Shown here: piece after piece, positions 31,610 through 40,748 of the stretch
Numbering within the stretch: the first letter of the stretch is position 1
How the letters are laid out: each line of letters opens with the position of its first letter
DNA from: Mycoplasmoides pirum ATCC 25960
Lineage (GTDB): Bacteria; Bacillota_I; Bacilli_A; Mycoplasmatales; Mycoplasmoidaceae
Assembly: GCF_000685905.1 (NCBI RefSeq)
Contig: NZ_JMKZ01000001.1
Coordinates: 310,001 to 374,000, forward strand
Reading direction: 5' to 3'
Length of the DNA: 64,000 bases
Made by a program: the position numbers and the translations under genes
Notes under the pieces: model-generated
Seen by the model: the letters and a program-made list of their open reading frames with translations, nothing else
What the model was told of the DNA's origin: nothing
The model's database searches: none

Positions 31610-33238
31610 ATGAAAACAAACATTAAATGAAACAAAAAAACAAAATATATATTTATTACAGGTGGTGTTTTTTCATCATTAGGTAAAGGTTTAAGTGCAG
31701 CTAGCATTGGTTGTTTACTTAATCAATTAGGTTTAAAAATTACAAGCATTAAACTTGATCCTTATCTTAATGTTGATCCAGGAACAATGTCGCCATATCA
31801 ACACGGTGAAGTATATGTAACCAAAGATGGTATGGAAACGGACTTAGATTTGGGACACTACGAACGATTTTTAAATGTTGAACTTACTTCATTGTCATCT
31901 ATAACAGCTGGCAAAATTTACAATAAAGTTATTAAAGCTGAACGCGATGGTAAATATGTTGGAAAAACTATTCAAGTTATTCCACATGTTACAGACGAAA
32001 TTAAAAATTCAATTTATCAGTTAGGTAATGAAACGAATTCTGATATTGTTATTGTTGAAATTGGTGGAACAATTGGTGATATAGAATCAATTCCATTTGT
32101 GGAAGCTATGCGACAAATTAAGTATGAATTACCAGATAATCAAGCAGTTTGTATTCATGTAGTTCCAATCATTGAAATAAGTCCATCTTATGAAATTAAA
32201 ACAAAACCATTACAACACTCAATTAAAGAATTACGAAGTTTTGGAATTGAACCAGATCTATTATTAGTTAGATCTAATAAAGAAATATCTGATGATATAA
32301 AAAATAAAATAGCGATAACAACTTATGTAAAATTAAAAAATATTTTTTCATGTGTTGATCTTGATAATATTCATTTGTTGCCTGAATATTTATATAAGCA
32401 AAAAATTCATAATGCTTTAGCTAAAAAATTAAATTTAAAATTTAAATCTAAAACTTTATCTAAGAAATTTAGTGATTTAATATCTGCAATAAAAAATCAA
32501 AAAACTCAATCTTTAATTAAAATTGCAATTGTTGGAAAATACACCCAACTTAAAGATGCTTATATTTCAATTTATGAATCTTTAAAAATTGCTTCATATT
32601 ATCAAAACATTAATTTAGAACTAGTTTGGATTGATGCAGTGCTTAAAAAAGAGCAAATTATTGAAGAATTAAAAAAAGTTAACGGATTAGTTATTCCTGG
32701 CGGTTTTGATAATAGGGGAATTGATGGTAAGTTATTTGCTATACAATATGCTAGAGAAAATAAATTGCCTTTTTTAGGAATTTGTTTAGGAATGCAATTA
32801 GCATGTGTTGAATTTGCAAGAAATGTTTTAAATTTGAAAGATGCAAATTCAACAGAATTTAATCCTGACACAAAAAATAAAATTTTAGATTTAATTGTTA
32901 AAAATAAAGTTCAATTAGGCGGAACTTTAAGATTAGGTAACTATGAATGCAGTATTAAATCAAACACATTAGCATCTAAAATTTATAACAAAAAAAATAT
33001 TAAACGACGACACCGACATCGTTATGAATTTAATAATGATTATTTAAAAGACTTTGAAAAAGCTGGTTTTATTTTTTCTGGTGTTAATAAAAAAAATAAT
33101 CTTCAAGAAATAATTGAAATTAAAAATCATCCTTTTTTTATTGCAACCCAATATCATCCAGAATTTAATTCAACTTTATATCAACCTGAAGTTTTATTTG
33201 TTAATTTAATTAAAAATGCCAAGCAATATAAAAAATAA
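31610..33238 (+). CDS. pyrG: CTP synthase
   Basis: A 542-residue two-domain enzyme making CTP from UTP with glutamine or ammonia. The synthase domain begins with KYIFITGGVFSSLGKGLSA and includes VDPGTMSPYQHGEVYVTKDG and EIGGTIGDIES. The C-terminal class I glutamine amidotransferase domain has nucleophile Cys392 in LGICLGMQLA and the His-Glu pair in TQYHPEF. One TGA codon (Trp7) and one TGG are used. It starts 16 bases after rel and is followed by the poly-T promoter region of the first glycosyltransferase. Confidence 0.96.
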
Positions 33239-33319
33239 AAAAATTTAATTTTTAAAGTTAATAAAAATAGATAAAACATATTAATCAAAAATTTAATTGC
33301 ATAAAAACTATTGAAAAAC

Positions 33320-33346
33320 TTGCCTTTTTTTTTTTTTTTTTATAAT
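33320..33346 (+). promoter_or_regulatory. promoter with homopolymeric T spacer before glycosyltransferase A
   Basis: TTGCCT (33320-33325) and a perfect TATAAT (33341-33346) are separated by 15 bases that are all T, part of a 17-T run at 33325-33341. The ATG is 41 bases downstream. Length change in the T run would change -35/-10 spacing, a known phase-variation mechanism in mycoplasmas. No hairpin precedes this run, unlike the two other long T tracts in the window. Confidence 0.65.
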
Positions 33347-33386
33347 GGTTTTTCCATTTTTTTTCGCTAATTATAGTTTTGATAAC

Positions 33387-34961
33387 ATGCAGTCAAAAAA
33401 AGCCAATATTCCATATATTTTATTTTTTGTATTTTGATTAATTTTTTCTGGCTTATCTTTTTGATATATGATTGTTTATCAATGAAATCATACTTTATTA
33501 AGTGTTAATGAAGTAGTAGTAAAAATTTTTATTGTAATAAATTGAATTGTAATAAATTTTATTACTTGTATTGGTATTAAAGATTTTATTACAATGGTTA
33601 CATATTTTTTTTATATTAAAAATAAACCAATATCCAAATTTTATTTAAAAAATGAAAAACTATTTGATAAAGGACAACCTAAAGTTTTACTATTGTATCT
33701 TACATGTGATGATTTTGATTCAAATAGTTTGCTTAAATCTATTGAACAAGATTATGATAATTTTAAAATTTATATTTTAGATGATTCTAAAAAAGATACT
33801 TTTAAAAATGAAATTAATGATTTTTGTGCAAAATATCAAAACATTAATTTAATTAGAAGAAATAATATTTCAGGATTTAAAGCAGGTAATATTAATAATT
33901 TTTTAATGAACACAAAAGAATTTTTCGATTATTTTGTTATTTTAGATAGCGATGAAATAATTCCTAAAAATTTTATAAAAGAATGTTTGTTGTATTTTAC
34001 AAATGATATAGGTATTATTCAAGCAAATCATAAAGCAACTAGAACAAGTAATTTTTTCGATAAATTAGCATCTAATCATGTGCTGCCATATTGAACAATA
34101 TCAATGTCTTTTAAAAATTTATATGGCACAACACCCTTTTATGGACATGGTGCAATGATAAGCCGTAATTGTTATTTTGATTGTAATGGATTCCCTGAAA
34201 TTGTTACAGAAGACATAGGTTTTTTAATTAAATCTTTAAATAAGGGTTATAAATCTTTATTTTTACCACATGTAATATGTGAAGAAAAATTTCCTATTGA
34301 TTATTTAGCTTATAAAAAATATCTCAATAAAATTACTCAAGGTCATATTGAATTAATTAAAAAATTAGGTACTGAAATTTTTGTTAAAAAAAACTTTTTT
34401 ATGAAACTTAGTTTATTTTTTGATGTAACTAGTATTTTTATCAATCTATATTCAATATTGCTATTAATAATAAGTTTTTTAATTTTGGGTCCTTTGAATT
34501 TTCAATACAAATTTCAATATATAATTTGAATATTTTTAATTTTTTTTAATTTTATTTATTTAATATCTGATTTAATTTTTATGATTCAAAGAAAAGAAAA
34601 TTTTTTAAATTTATTAGGTTATTTACTTTTTTATTTGTTTTTTTACCCCTCATTGATAACATTTTGCATAAGAATTTTCACATTATCAATTTTTAGAAAA
34701 AAAGCTAAATTTATTGTTACTCCTAAAAATAGTAAAAAATATACCATTTGATCTGCGATTAAATTAAACATTTGAGATATTTTTATTTATTTTCTATTTT
34801 TATCAATATCTATTATTTCAGTTTTTTTATTGGGTACATTTAAATATGAATTAATATTTTGGTATGTATTTTTTACTATTCCAAATATATTTATAATTTT
34901 TTTTACTTTAATGAGTAATAAAAAAAACGAAAAACAAAATTACCAATCATATAATTTGTAA
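33387..34961 (+). CDS. membrane glycosyltransferase, family 2 (copy A)
   Basis: A 524-residue integral membrane protein with two N-terminal helices, a cytosolic catalytic domain at about 95-330 and four or more C-terminal helices. Catalytic landmarks: KVLLLYLTCDDFD nucleotide-binding start, LDSDE metal motif with Asp187 and Asp189, FYGHGAMISR, and TEDIG acceptor-side acidic motif. The usual QxxRW of processive synthases is not intact (KKYLNKITQGH here). Substrate and product (glycolipid or surface polysaccharide) are unknown. Copy B at 56032-57588 is a close paralogue. Many TGA Trp codons. It stands alone behind its poly-T promoter. Confidence 0.85.
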
Positions 34962-35202
34962 TCTATTTTATATATTATAGTTAATTGAATGAATAACTTA
35001 AAAGTTTGGTTTATTTAAATTATTATTTTATGCAATTAATTTAACTTTTGTTTGTTAAAAAGAATAATTCAATTCCTAAATATTACATACATTTACAATT
35101 TTTAAAATATTTTATAAGTAGAATGGAATATTTTGTGGAAAAAATAAATATTTATATATTATAATGTTTAAGCAAATTAATATTTATGGAATGATAATTT
35201 TC

Positions 35203-35682
35203 ATGGCAGACAAGTATTTATTAACAGAACAAGGACGCAAACAACTAGAAGAAGAATTACGTTATTTAGTTGATGTTAAACGTCCTGAAGTTATTAAATT
35301 AATTCAAGAAGCGCGTGAACAAGGTGACTTGTCAGAAAATGCTGACTATGATGCTGCTAAAAGTTCTCAAGGAGAAATTGAAACTCGAATAAAAGAGATT
35401 CAAGATATTTTAAGCAATATAGAAATCATTAAAGAATCACGTTCCCAACAACTTGTAGTTCGTATTGGTACTATTGTACAAATTCTTGATCATGAAGATC
35501 AACAAAAACATCAATATGAAATTGTTGGAGCTATTGAAGCTGATCCTTCTAAAAATAAGATTTCAAATGAATCACCTTTAGCAAAAGCTATTATTGGTAA
35601 AAAAGAAGGTGATGTTTGCGAAATAAGAGGAATTGAATTTCCATATAATGTAACTATTAAGAAAATTAAAAATAATAGTTAA
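35203..35682 (+). CDS. greA: transcription elongation factor GreA
   Basis: A 159-residue GreA, which rescues backtracked RNA polymerase by stimulating transcript cleavage. The N-terminal coiled coil contains LTEQGRKQLEEEL and the tip motif DLSENADYDAAKS with its acidic residues. The C-terminal FKBP-like domain contains IVGAIEADPSKNKISNESPL and GKKEGD. ATG at 35203 gives the standard length; an in-frame ATG at 35164 would add 13 residues of non-GreA sequence. A tRNA cluster begins 15 bases after its stop. The 241 bases upstream hold only AT-rich sequence. Confidence 0.96.
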   Translation: MADKYLLTEQGRKQLEEELRYLVDVKRPEVIKLIQEAREQGDLSENADYDAAKSSQGEIETRIKEIQDILSNIEIIKESRSQQLVVRIGTIVQILDHEDQQKHQYEIVGAIEADPSKNKISNESPLAKAIIGKKEGDVCEIRGIEFPYNVTIKKIKNNS

Positions 35683-35697
35683 TTTGCAATAAAAAAT

Positions 35698-35783
35698 GGG
35701 TAGGTAGCGAAGTGGCTAAACGCTTCTGACTGTAAATCAGACACCATCCGGTTTCGGCGGTTCGAATCCGTCCCTGCCCACCA
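35698..35783 (+). tRNA. trnY: tRNA-Tyr (GTA)
   Basis: 86 bases including encoded CCA. Acceptor GGGTAGG pairs with CCTGCCC. The anticodon loop CTGTAAA gives GTA. It has a long variable arm, as expected for Tyr. It is the first of five clustered tRNAs after greA. Confidence 0.95.
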
Positions 35784-35787
35784 TTAT

Positions 35788-35862
35788 TGGGATGTAGCCA
35801 AGCGGTAAGGCAATAGACTTTGACTCTATCATGCGATGGTTCGATCCCATCCATCCCAGCCA
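35788..35862 (+). tRNA. trnQ: tRNA-Gln (TTG)
   Basis: 75 bases with CCA. The acceptor TGGGATG/CATCCCA starts with U-A, the hallmark of tRNA(Gln). Anticodon TTG in GACTTTGACTC. It is likely charged through Glu-tRNA(Gln) by the GatCAB enzyme encoded in this window. Confidence 0.94.
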
Positions 35863-35881
35863 ATTTATGAATCTAAAATTT

Positions 35882-35914
35882 AGTAAGAATATTTTTAAAA
35901 AAATATTTCTTACT
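35882..35914. repeat. inverted repeat between tRNA-Gln and tRNA-Lys
   Basis: AGTAAGAATATTTTT and its near-perfect inverse AAATATTTCTTACT surround an A-rich centre. It has the form of a hairpin without a clear terminal T-run, so it may be an RNA processing site or a weak terminator between tRNAs. Confidence 0.5.
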
Positions 35915-35919
35915 TAATT

Positions 35920-35994
35920 GATCCGCTAGCTCAGTGGTAGAGCATTTGACTTTTAATCAAAGGGTCCCGAGTTCGAGCCTCGGGCGGATCACCA
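35920..35994 (+). tRNA. trnK: tRNA-Lys (TTT)
   Basis: 75 bases with CCA. Acceptor GATCCGC/GCGGATC; anticodon loop CTTTTAA with TTT; standard D and T arms (GTTCGAGCC). Confidence 0.95.
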
Positions 35995-35998
35995 TTTA

Positions 35999-36084
35999 GC
36001 CCGAGTGACGGAATGGTAGACGTACAGGACTTAAAATCCTGGGGTAGCAATACCGTGCCGGTTCAAGTCCGGCTTCGGGCACCA
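35999..36084 (+). tRNA. trnL: tRNA-Leu (TAA)
   Basis: 86 bases with CCA. Acceptor GCCCGAG pairs with TTCGGGC through one G-T. Long variable arm and anticodon loop CTTAAAA with TAA fit Leu. Confidence 0.94.
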
Positions 36085-36087
36085 TAG

Positions 36088-36161
36088 GCGGGTATAGTTC
36101 AATGGTAGAACCACAGCCTTCCAAGCTGTTGATGTCGGTTCGATCCCGATTACCCGCTCCA
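36088..36161 (+). tRNA. trnG: tRNA-Gly (TCC)
   Basis: 74 bases with CCA. Acceptor GCGGGTA/TACCCGC; anticodon loop CTTCCAA with TCC; T arm CGGTTCGATCCCG. It is the last tRNA before the terminator. Confidence 0.95.
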
Positions 36162-36191
36162 TTATTACTAAATTTCGAATTAATATAAATG

Positions 36192-36226
36192 CCAACTCTT
36201 TATTTAAATAAGGAGTTGGTTTTTTT
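36192..36226 (+). terminator. terminator of the tRNA cluster
   Basis: CCAACTC (36192-36198), further AT pairing in the loop, GAGTTGG (36213-36219) and a run of seven T. Confidence 0.9.
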
Positions 36227-36314
36227 ATAAATTTATGGATAAAAATTTTAGATATTTTAAAATGAGTTTAAAAAATAATAAAATTACAATTTATTTTTAT
36301 TAAAGTTTTGTATT

Positions 36315-37270
36315 ATGAAAAAAGAAAAAAAATGTAAATTAAAAAAATTTTTAACATTTAATGAACAAATAGAATTATTAAAAAAAGAAATTTAAAAATT
36401 AATAATAAAGATAAATTACTTTACTATTTAAAAAACTACAATTATCAAAATTTTATCAATGGATATAATGACCCCTTTATGTCAGGTTTTAGAAGAGCAA
36501 ATAATAAATACATGGATAAAGTTAATGAAGAATCTTTAATAACATTATTTAATTTTGATAGAGATATTAGTAAATTAATTTTAAGCAATATTTTCAACAT
36601 AGAAAGAAGATTCAATACAGCTATTTGTTATTCAATTGCTAAAAAATTACATTCAATTAATATGCCTAATGGTGATATTCTTAATTTATCATCTGAAAAT
36701 TGAAATAAAATTTATAAAATAAAAATTAAAGATAGAGAAAAAATAGAAAAACAAATTTTGAAAAAAATTGACATAAAGATAAATTTATATAAAAAATATA
36801 AAAATAATTTAAAAACAATTCCTATATAATCCTTATTTCTTTCAATTTCTTTTGGTTTTTTATTAAAATATTTTTTTAAATTAAACAATGAAATTCAAAT
36901 GGATATATTGAATATAGCATTTCAAAAAAAGTTTGACAAAAATATAGATATTTTTTCAGCAGTAATGCACAGCTTGGTAAATATTAGAAATAGATGTTGT
37001 CATAATAATGTTGTTTATAATATTCAAATCAATAAAGATAGTCATTCATTAAAAAAATTTTTATATACTTTCTTTGAAAATTTTAATAACAATATTAGAC
37101 TTTTAGAAATTGTAAAAATTATTGATTGTTTAAATTCTTTTGGTAGTTCTACTGAATCACTCCAAACGATTATAAAAGAAAAGATAAATTCAAAAATATC
37201 TAAATCTGATAAAATTCCAGATGAATCAAAAGAATTTATATATAAAAAAATGAATTATATTCCTTGCTAA
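36315..37270 (+). pseudogene. decayed Abi_2 (AbiD/AbiF-like) abortive-infection gene
   Basis: Three pieces together resemble an Abi_2-family protein. FLTFNEQIELLKKEI runs from ATG 36315 to a TAA at 36393. From about 36396, in a shifted frame, comes INNKDKLLYYLKNYNYQNFINGY and then IERRFNTAICYSIA. After an in-frame TAA at 36827-36829 the same frame continues with FGFLLKYFF and the family hallmark LVNIRNRCCHNN near 36990. A one-base shift near 36393 reconnects the first join. At the second, TAA stands where the family usually has a Trp after Pro (cct ata TAA), so a TGA-to-TAA change fits. The active gene would have been a phage-exclusion or RNase-like factor. Confidence 0.75.
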
Positions 37271-37285
37271 AAAATATTTTTGAAT

Positions 37286-37390
37286 TATAATAAATTTGTA
37301 AAGTCGGTAACGGTTGTCTTACTTTAAGATATGAAAGAGCATTTGCTCCATCCCAGCTGAAGCGCCCTAACATCTTGTTAGGGTTTTTTA
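37286..37390 (+). ncRNA. unassigned small structured RNA or leader before pta
   Basis: A TATAAT box (37286-37291) precedes about 90 bases that look transcribed. TAAAGT (37299-37304) pairs with ACTTTA (37321-37326) around CGGTAACGGTTGTCTT. GAGC-ATTT-GCTC forms a small hairpin at 37337-37348. CCCTAAC (37365-37371) pairs with GTTAGGG (37377-37383) followed by six T, a terminator. It lies only 76 bases before pta and is more GC-rich than its surroundings. It does not match the SRP, tmRNA, RNase P or common riboswitch cores I know. Confidence 0.55.
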
Positions 37391-37465
37391 TTTTTATAAA
37401 TATATAACTAATCAAATAAGTTTGTATAATTAATTTCTCAATATTTTTATTCATGGATTTTACAA

Positions 37466-38443
37466 ATGAGCTCAATTATTAAAACATTAATTCAAAAAAT
37501 TACTGATAAAAATGTTAAACCTAAAATTATTTTAGCTGAAGGTTGATCACCTTTTGTGCAAGAAGCAGCAGAAGAATTAGTTAAAAATTATCCAATTATT
37601 CCGATTTTAATATTTAGAAATAAAAATGAAATTCCAACGTCTATAAATTCTGATATAAAAAAAATTATTGTTGATGATTTAGATTTAAACAAATATGCTA
37701 ATCAATTATACGAATTAAGAAAAACAAAAGGAATGACTATAGAACAAGCATTTGAAGAAGTTAAAAAACCAAATGTTTTAGCTTCTTTATTAGTTAAATT
37801 AAATGAGGCTGATGGTGAAGTTTGTGGAAAAGAGTATCCTACAAAAGATACATTAAAACCGGCATTGCAAATTATTAAAACTAAACCAAATAATAAAATT
37901 GTTTCAAGTTTGTTTGTAATGGAAAGACAAAATGAAATTTTAATATTTGCTGATTGTGCCATTAATATTAATCCAAATTCTGAAGAATTAGCTGAAATAA
38001 CTAAGGGTGCGATTGATTTTGCTAAAAATGTTTTAAAAATTCAAAATCTTAAAACTGCTATGCTGAGTTATTCAACTTTTGGTTCAGGTGTTGGCGAATC
38101 TGTTGATAAAGTTAGAAATGCGTATGAAATTATTAAACAAGACCCAATATACAGCAATATAGATTTAGCAGGAGAAATTCAATTTGATGCTGCTTATGTT
38201 GATGAAGTAAGAAAACAAAAAGCACCTAAATTAACATGAGACAAAAAACCTGACATATATATTTTTCCAAACATAGATTCTGGTAATATTGGATATAAAA
38301 TTGCACAACGTTTAGGTAATTTTGAAGCAATAGGTCCAATTTTAATTGGATTAGATAAACCTGTTAATGATTTATCGCGCGGAGCATCAGTTTCAGAAAT
38401 TGTTGATGTTTCAATTATTACAGCAGCTCAAGCTATTTTATAA
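37466..38443 (+). CDS. pta: phosphate acetyltransferase
   Basis: A 325-residue Pta, converting acetyl-CoA and phosphate to acetyl-phosphate for ATP production with acetate kinase. Recognisable segments are PKIILAEGW, the KEVKKPNVLASLL-like block, TKDTLKPALQIIKT, and the C-terminal PDIYIFPNIDSGNIGYKIAQRL with GPILIGLDKPVNDLSRG, close to the classical Pta signature. ATG at 37466 is used; the ATG at 37453 is in another frame and stops after nine codons. Two TGA codons are Trp. Preceded by the terminator-ended RNA candidate. Confidence 0.94.
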
Positions 38444-38518
38444 ATTAGTTATTAACAAACAAAATTAATTTAATGTAAACTAATATCATATTAAATATTT
38501 AATAGGAATAGAAATTAT

Positions 38519-39337
38519 ATGAAATCATTATTACTTAAAGATATATCAATGAATAAATCTTTAAAAACAGAAGTAAAAATTGGATATGAAATTAAAAATA
38601 TAGAATTAATAGATAAAGATTTAAATTTTCATTCTTTATATGAAATTCATGGAAAAAAAATTATTTCTATTTTCCCATCAATAGATACAGGAATTTGTGA
38701 CACTCAAACTAAAGAAATGTATAAATTAGCAAAAGAAAAAAATATTGAATTAATTAATGTTAGTGCTGATTTGCCATTTGCGCACAAACGATGATGTTTA
38801 GCTAATGAATTAATTGATGCTAAATTACTTTCTGATTATAATGAACTTAAATTAGGACACGAATTAGGTATAGTGATACCAGAAGCTAATTTGCTATATA
38901 GAAGTGTTTTTATTTTAGATGAAAATAATAAAATTATTTATATTCAATTTGCTGAAAAAGTAGGCTCTTCTTTAGATTTTAACCAAATTAAAAATTTTTT
39001 AAATGCTAATTTAATTAATGTTGAAAAAACAGAAATCAAAATAGATAATTTAGCGAAGTATAAAAAACAATATAAATCGGTAAAAATTGATTTTAATTTT
39101 ATTTGTAATCTTTTAATAGAAAAATTTGAAAATAAAAAAAATTTTTCAGAACTTGAAAAAATTTTTTTTAATTACAATGCTCATGGATCTGTAGTATGAA
39201 ATTTATTTAATTTTTTAAATTTAACAGGAGACAAATATAATCATTTTAATGATGAAAATTTTAATGTAATTGAATGAATTGATAAAAATGATTATAAAAT
39301 TTTGGAATTAATTAGTAAAATAGATATACTTGAATAA
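38519..39337 (+). CDS. tpx: thiol peroxidase Tpx with a C-terminal extension
   Basis: The 272-residue protein starts with an atypical 2-Cys peroxiredoxin: the peroxidatic Cys60 sits in PSIDTGICDTQT and the resolving Cys93 in RWCLANEL, the standard Tpx pair. The peroxidase part ends near residue 170. The last ~95 residues (from about FICNLLIEKFENKKNF) are Asn/Lys/Phe-rich and helical, and I do not recognise them. Typical Tpx is about 165 residues, so this is a fusion or lineage-specific tail. Three TGA codons encode Trp. It would reduce peroxides with thioredoxin; trxA is in this window at 52675. Confidence 0.88.
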
Positions 39338-39375
39338 TTTGTGTTTATTTTTTTTACATAAAGATTTGTACATAC

Positions 39376-39393
39376 ATATATATATATATATAT
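39376..39393 (+). repeat. (AT)9 dinucleotide repeat upstream of the restriction-modification-like operon
   Basis: Nine AT units in succession. A -35-like TTTACA lies at 39353-39358, so the repeat occupies the expected -10 position (18-base spacer to TATATA). The methyltransferase ATG is 75 bases downstream. A 26-codon ORF (39395-39475) starts right after the repeat and ends 8 bases inside the methyltransferase gene, out of frame. Confidence 0.8.
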
Positions 39394-39467
39394 TATGAAA
39401 CACACTTTATCTAAATTATTTTTTATTGCTTTTATTTTTATTATCAGATACTTAATTTATATTAATT

Positions 39468-40748
39468 ATGATTAAAGTTGTAGAGTTATTTGCTGGTGTT
39501 GGCGGATTTAGAGTTGGCTTAAATAATGTTAAACTAGTTAAAGGCAAAGTTAGAGAATCAAAAAACTTTAAATTTGTATTTTTTAATCAATGAGAACCCA
39601 AATCAAAAAATCAATTTGCATACAATTGCTATATTAGTAGATTTTTAAAAGATTCAAATTTAAATAATTCTAATGTTGATATTAACTTAATAGATAAATC
39701 TGCTATACCTAATCATGATTTATTAGTTGGCGGTTTTCCATGTCAAGATTATTCAGTTGCAACAACCTTAGTTAATTCAAAAGGTTTAGAAGGAAAAAAA
39801 GGTATTTTATGATGAGAAATCCATAAAATTTTAAAAGAAAAAAAACCAAAATTTTTGCTTTTTGAAAATGTTGATAGATTACTTATTTCACCATCTAAAA
39901 ACAGAGGAAAAGATTTTTCTACAATTTTAAAATCCTTGTCAGATTTAAATTATTATGTTGAGTGAAAAATTATAAATGCTGCAGATTATGGAATGCCACA
40001 AAAACGAAAAAGAATTTTTATATTTGCTTGCAAAAAAAATTCATTCTTTTTTAAAAATGAAATAAAAAAATATTATAAAAATAATGTAAAAAATTTTAAT
40101 TTTAAAAAATTAATAAATAATAAAAATAATTTTTTTAATAAATCATTCGATTTTTCTATAAAAGAAGAAAAAAAAATAAATTTAAATTCGGAATTAAAAA
40201 ATAAAAATTTTAAAATAAATTTTTTTGATTTTGGAATAATGCTAAATATAAATAATGTTTATACATTTAAAACAAAATCAATATATGAAGGAAAAAAAAT
40301 TTATTTAAAAAATATATTAATCAATAAAAGAGATATTGATAAAAAGTTTATTATTTCAGAAAACAGATTAGATAAAGTAAAAATATTAAAAAGCAAAAAA
40401 AAAATAACGAAAAAAAATAAAAAAACTGGACACAAATATAATTATTCTGAGGGGAGATTAAATTTTCCCGATAATATAAATTTGCCTAGTCGAACTTTAG
40501 TAACTTCTGAAGGCTCATTAAGTAGAATGAGTCATTTTATTGAATATAAAAAAAATAAATATAGATATTTATTACCTATAGAATGTGAAAGACTTAATAT
40601 GTTTCCAGACAATTGAACTAAAATTGATGGTATAACTGACAAGCAACGTTATTTTTTAATGGGGAACGCATTAGTTTGTGGAATAATTAATAGATTATCA
40701 CTTCCATTAAAAAAAATTATAAAGAAGGATATTAAAAACAATATTTAA
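39468..40748 (+). CDS. DNA (cytosine-5-)-methyltransferase
   Basis: A 426-residue C5 cytosine methyltransferase. Motif I FAGVGGF at residues 8-14; motif IV GGFPCQDYS with catalytic Cys92; motif VI ENV at Glu133; motif VIII QKRKRIF from Gln178; motif IX/X region with NLPSRTLVTSEG and GNALVCG. The long target-recognition region between about 190 and 330 is Lys/Asn-rich. Five TGA Trp codons. Stop and next start overlap by one base (TAATG), making it the first gene of a four-gene operon. It presumably protects sites cut by the partner nuclease. The block is richer in ATA/AAA codons than its neighbours, a sign of transfer. Confidence 0.93.

Noticed and set aside
37453-37482. ATG at 37453 as the pta start
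   Set aside because: That frame stops after nine codons; the ATG at 37466 opens the full Pta frame.
39395-39475. 26-codon ORF immediately after the (AT)9 repeat
   Set aside because: It is short, has no known features and overlaps the methyltransferase start. I treat it as a possible coupling ORF, not as a gene.
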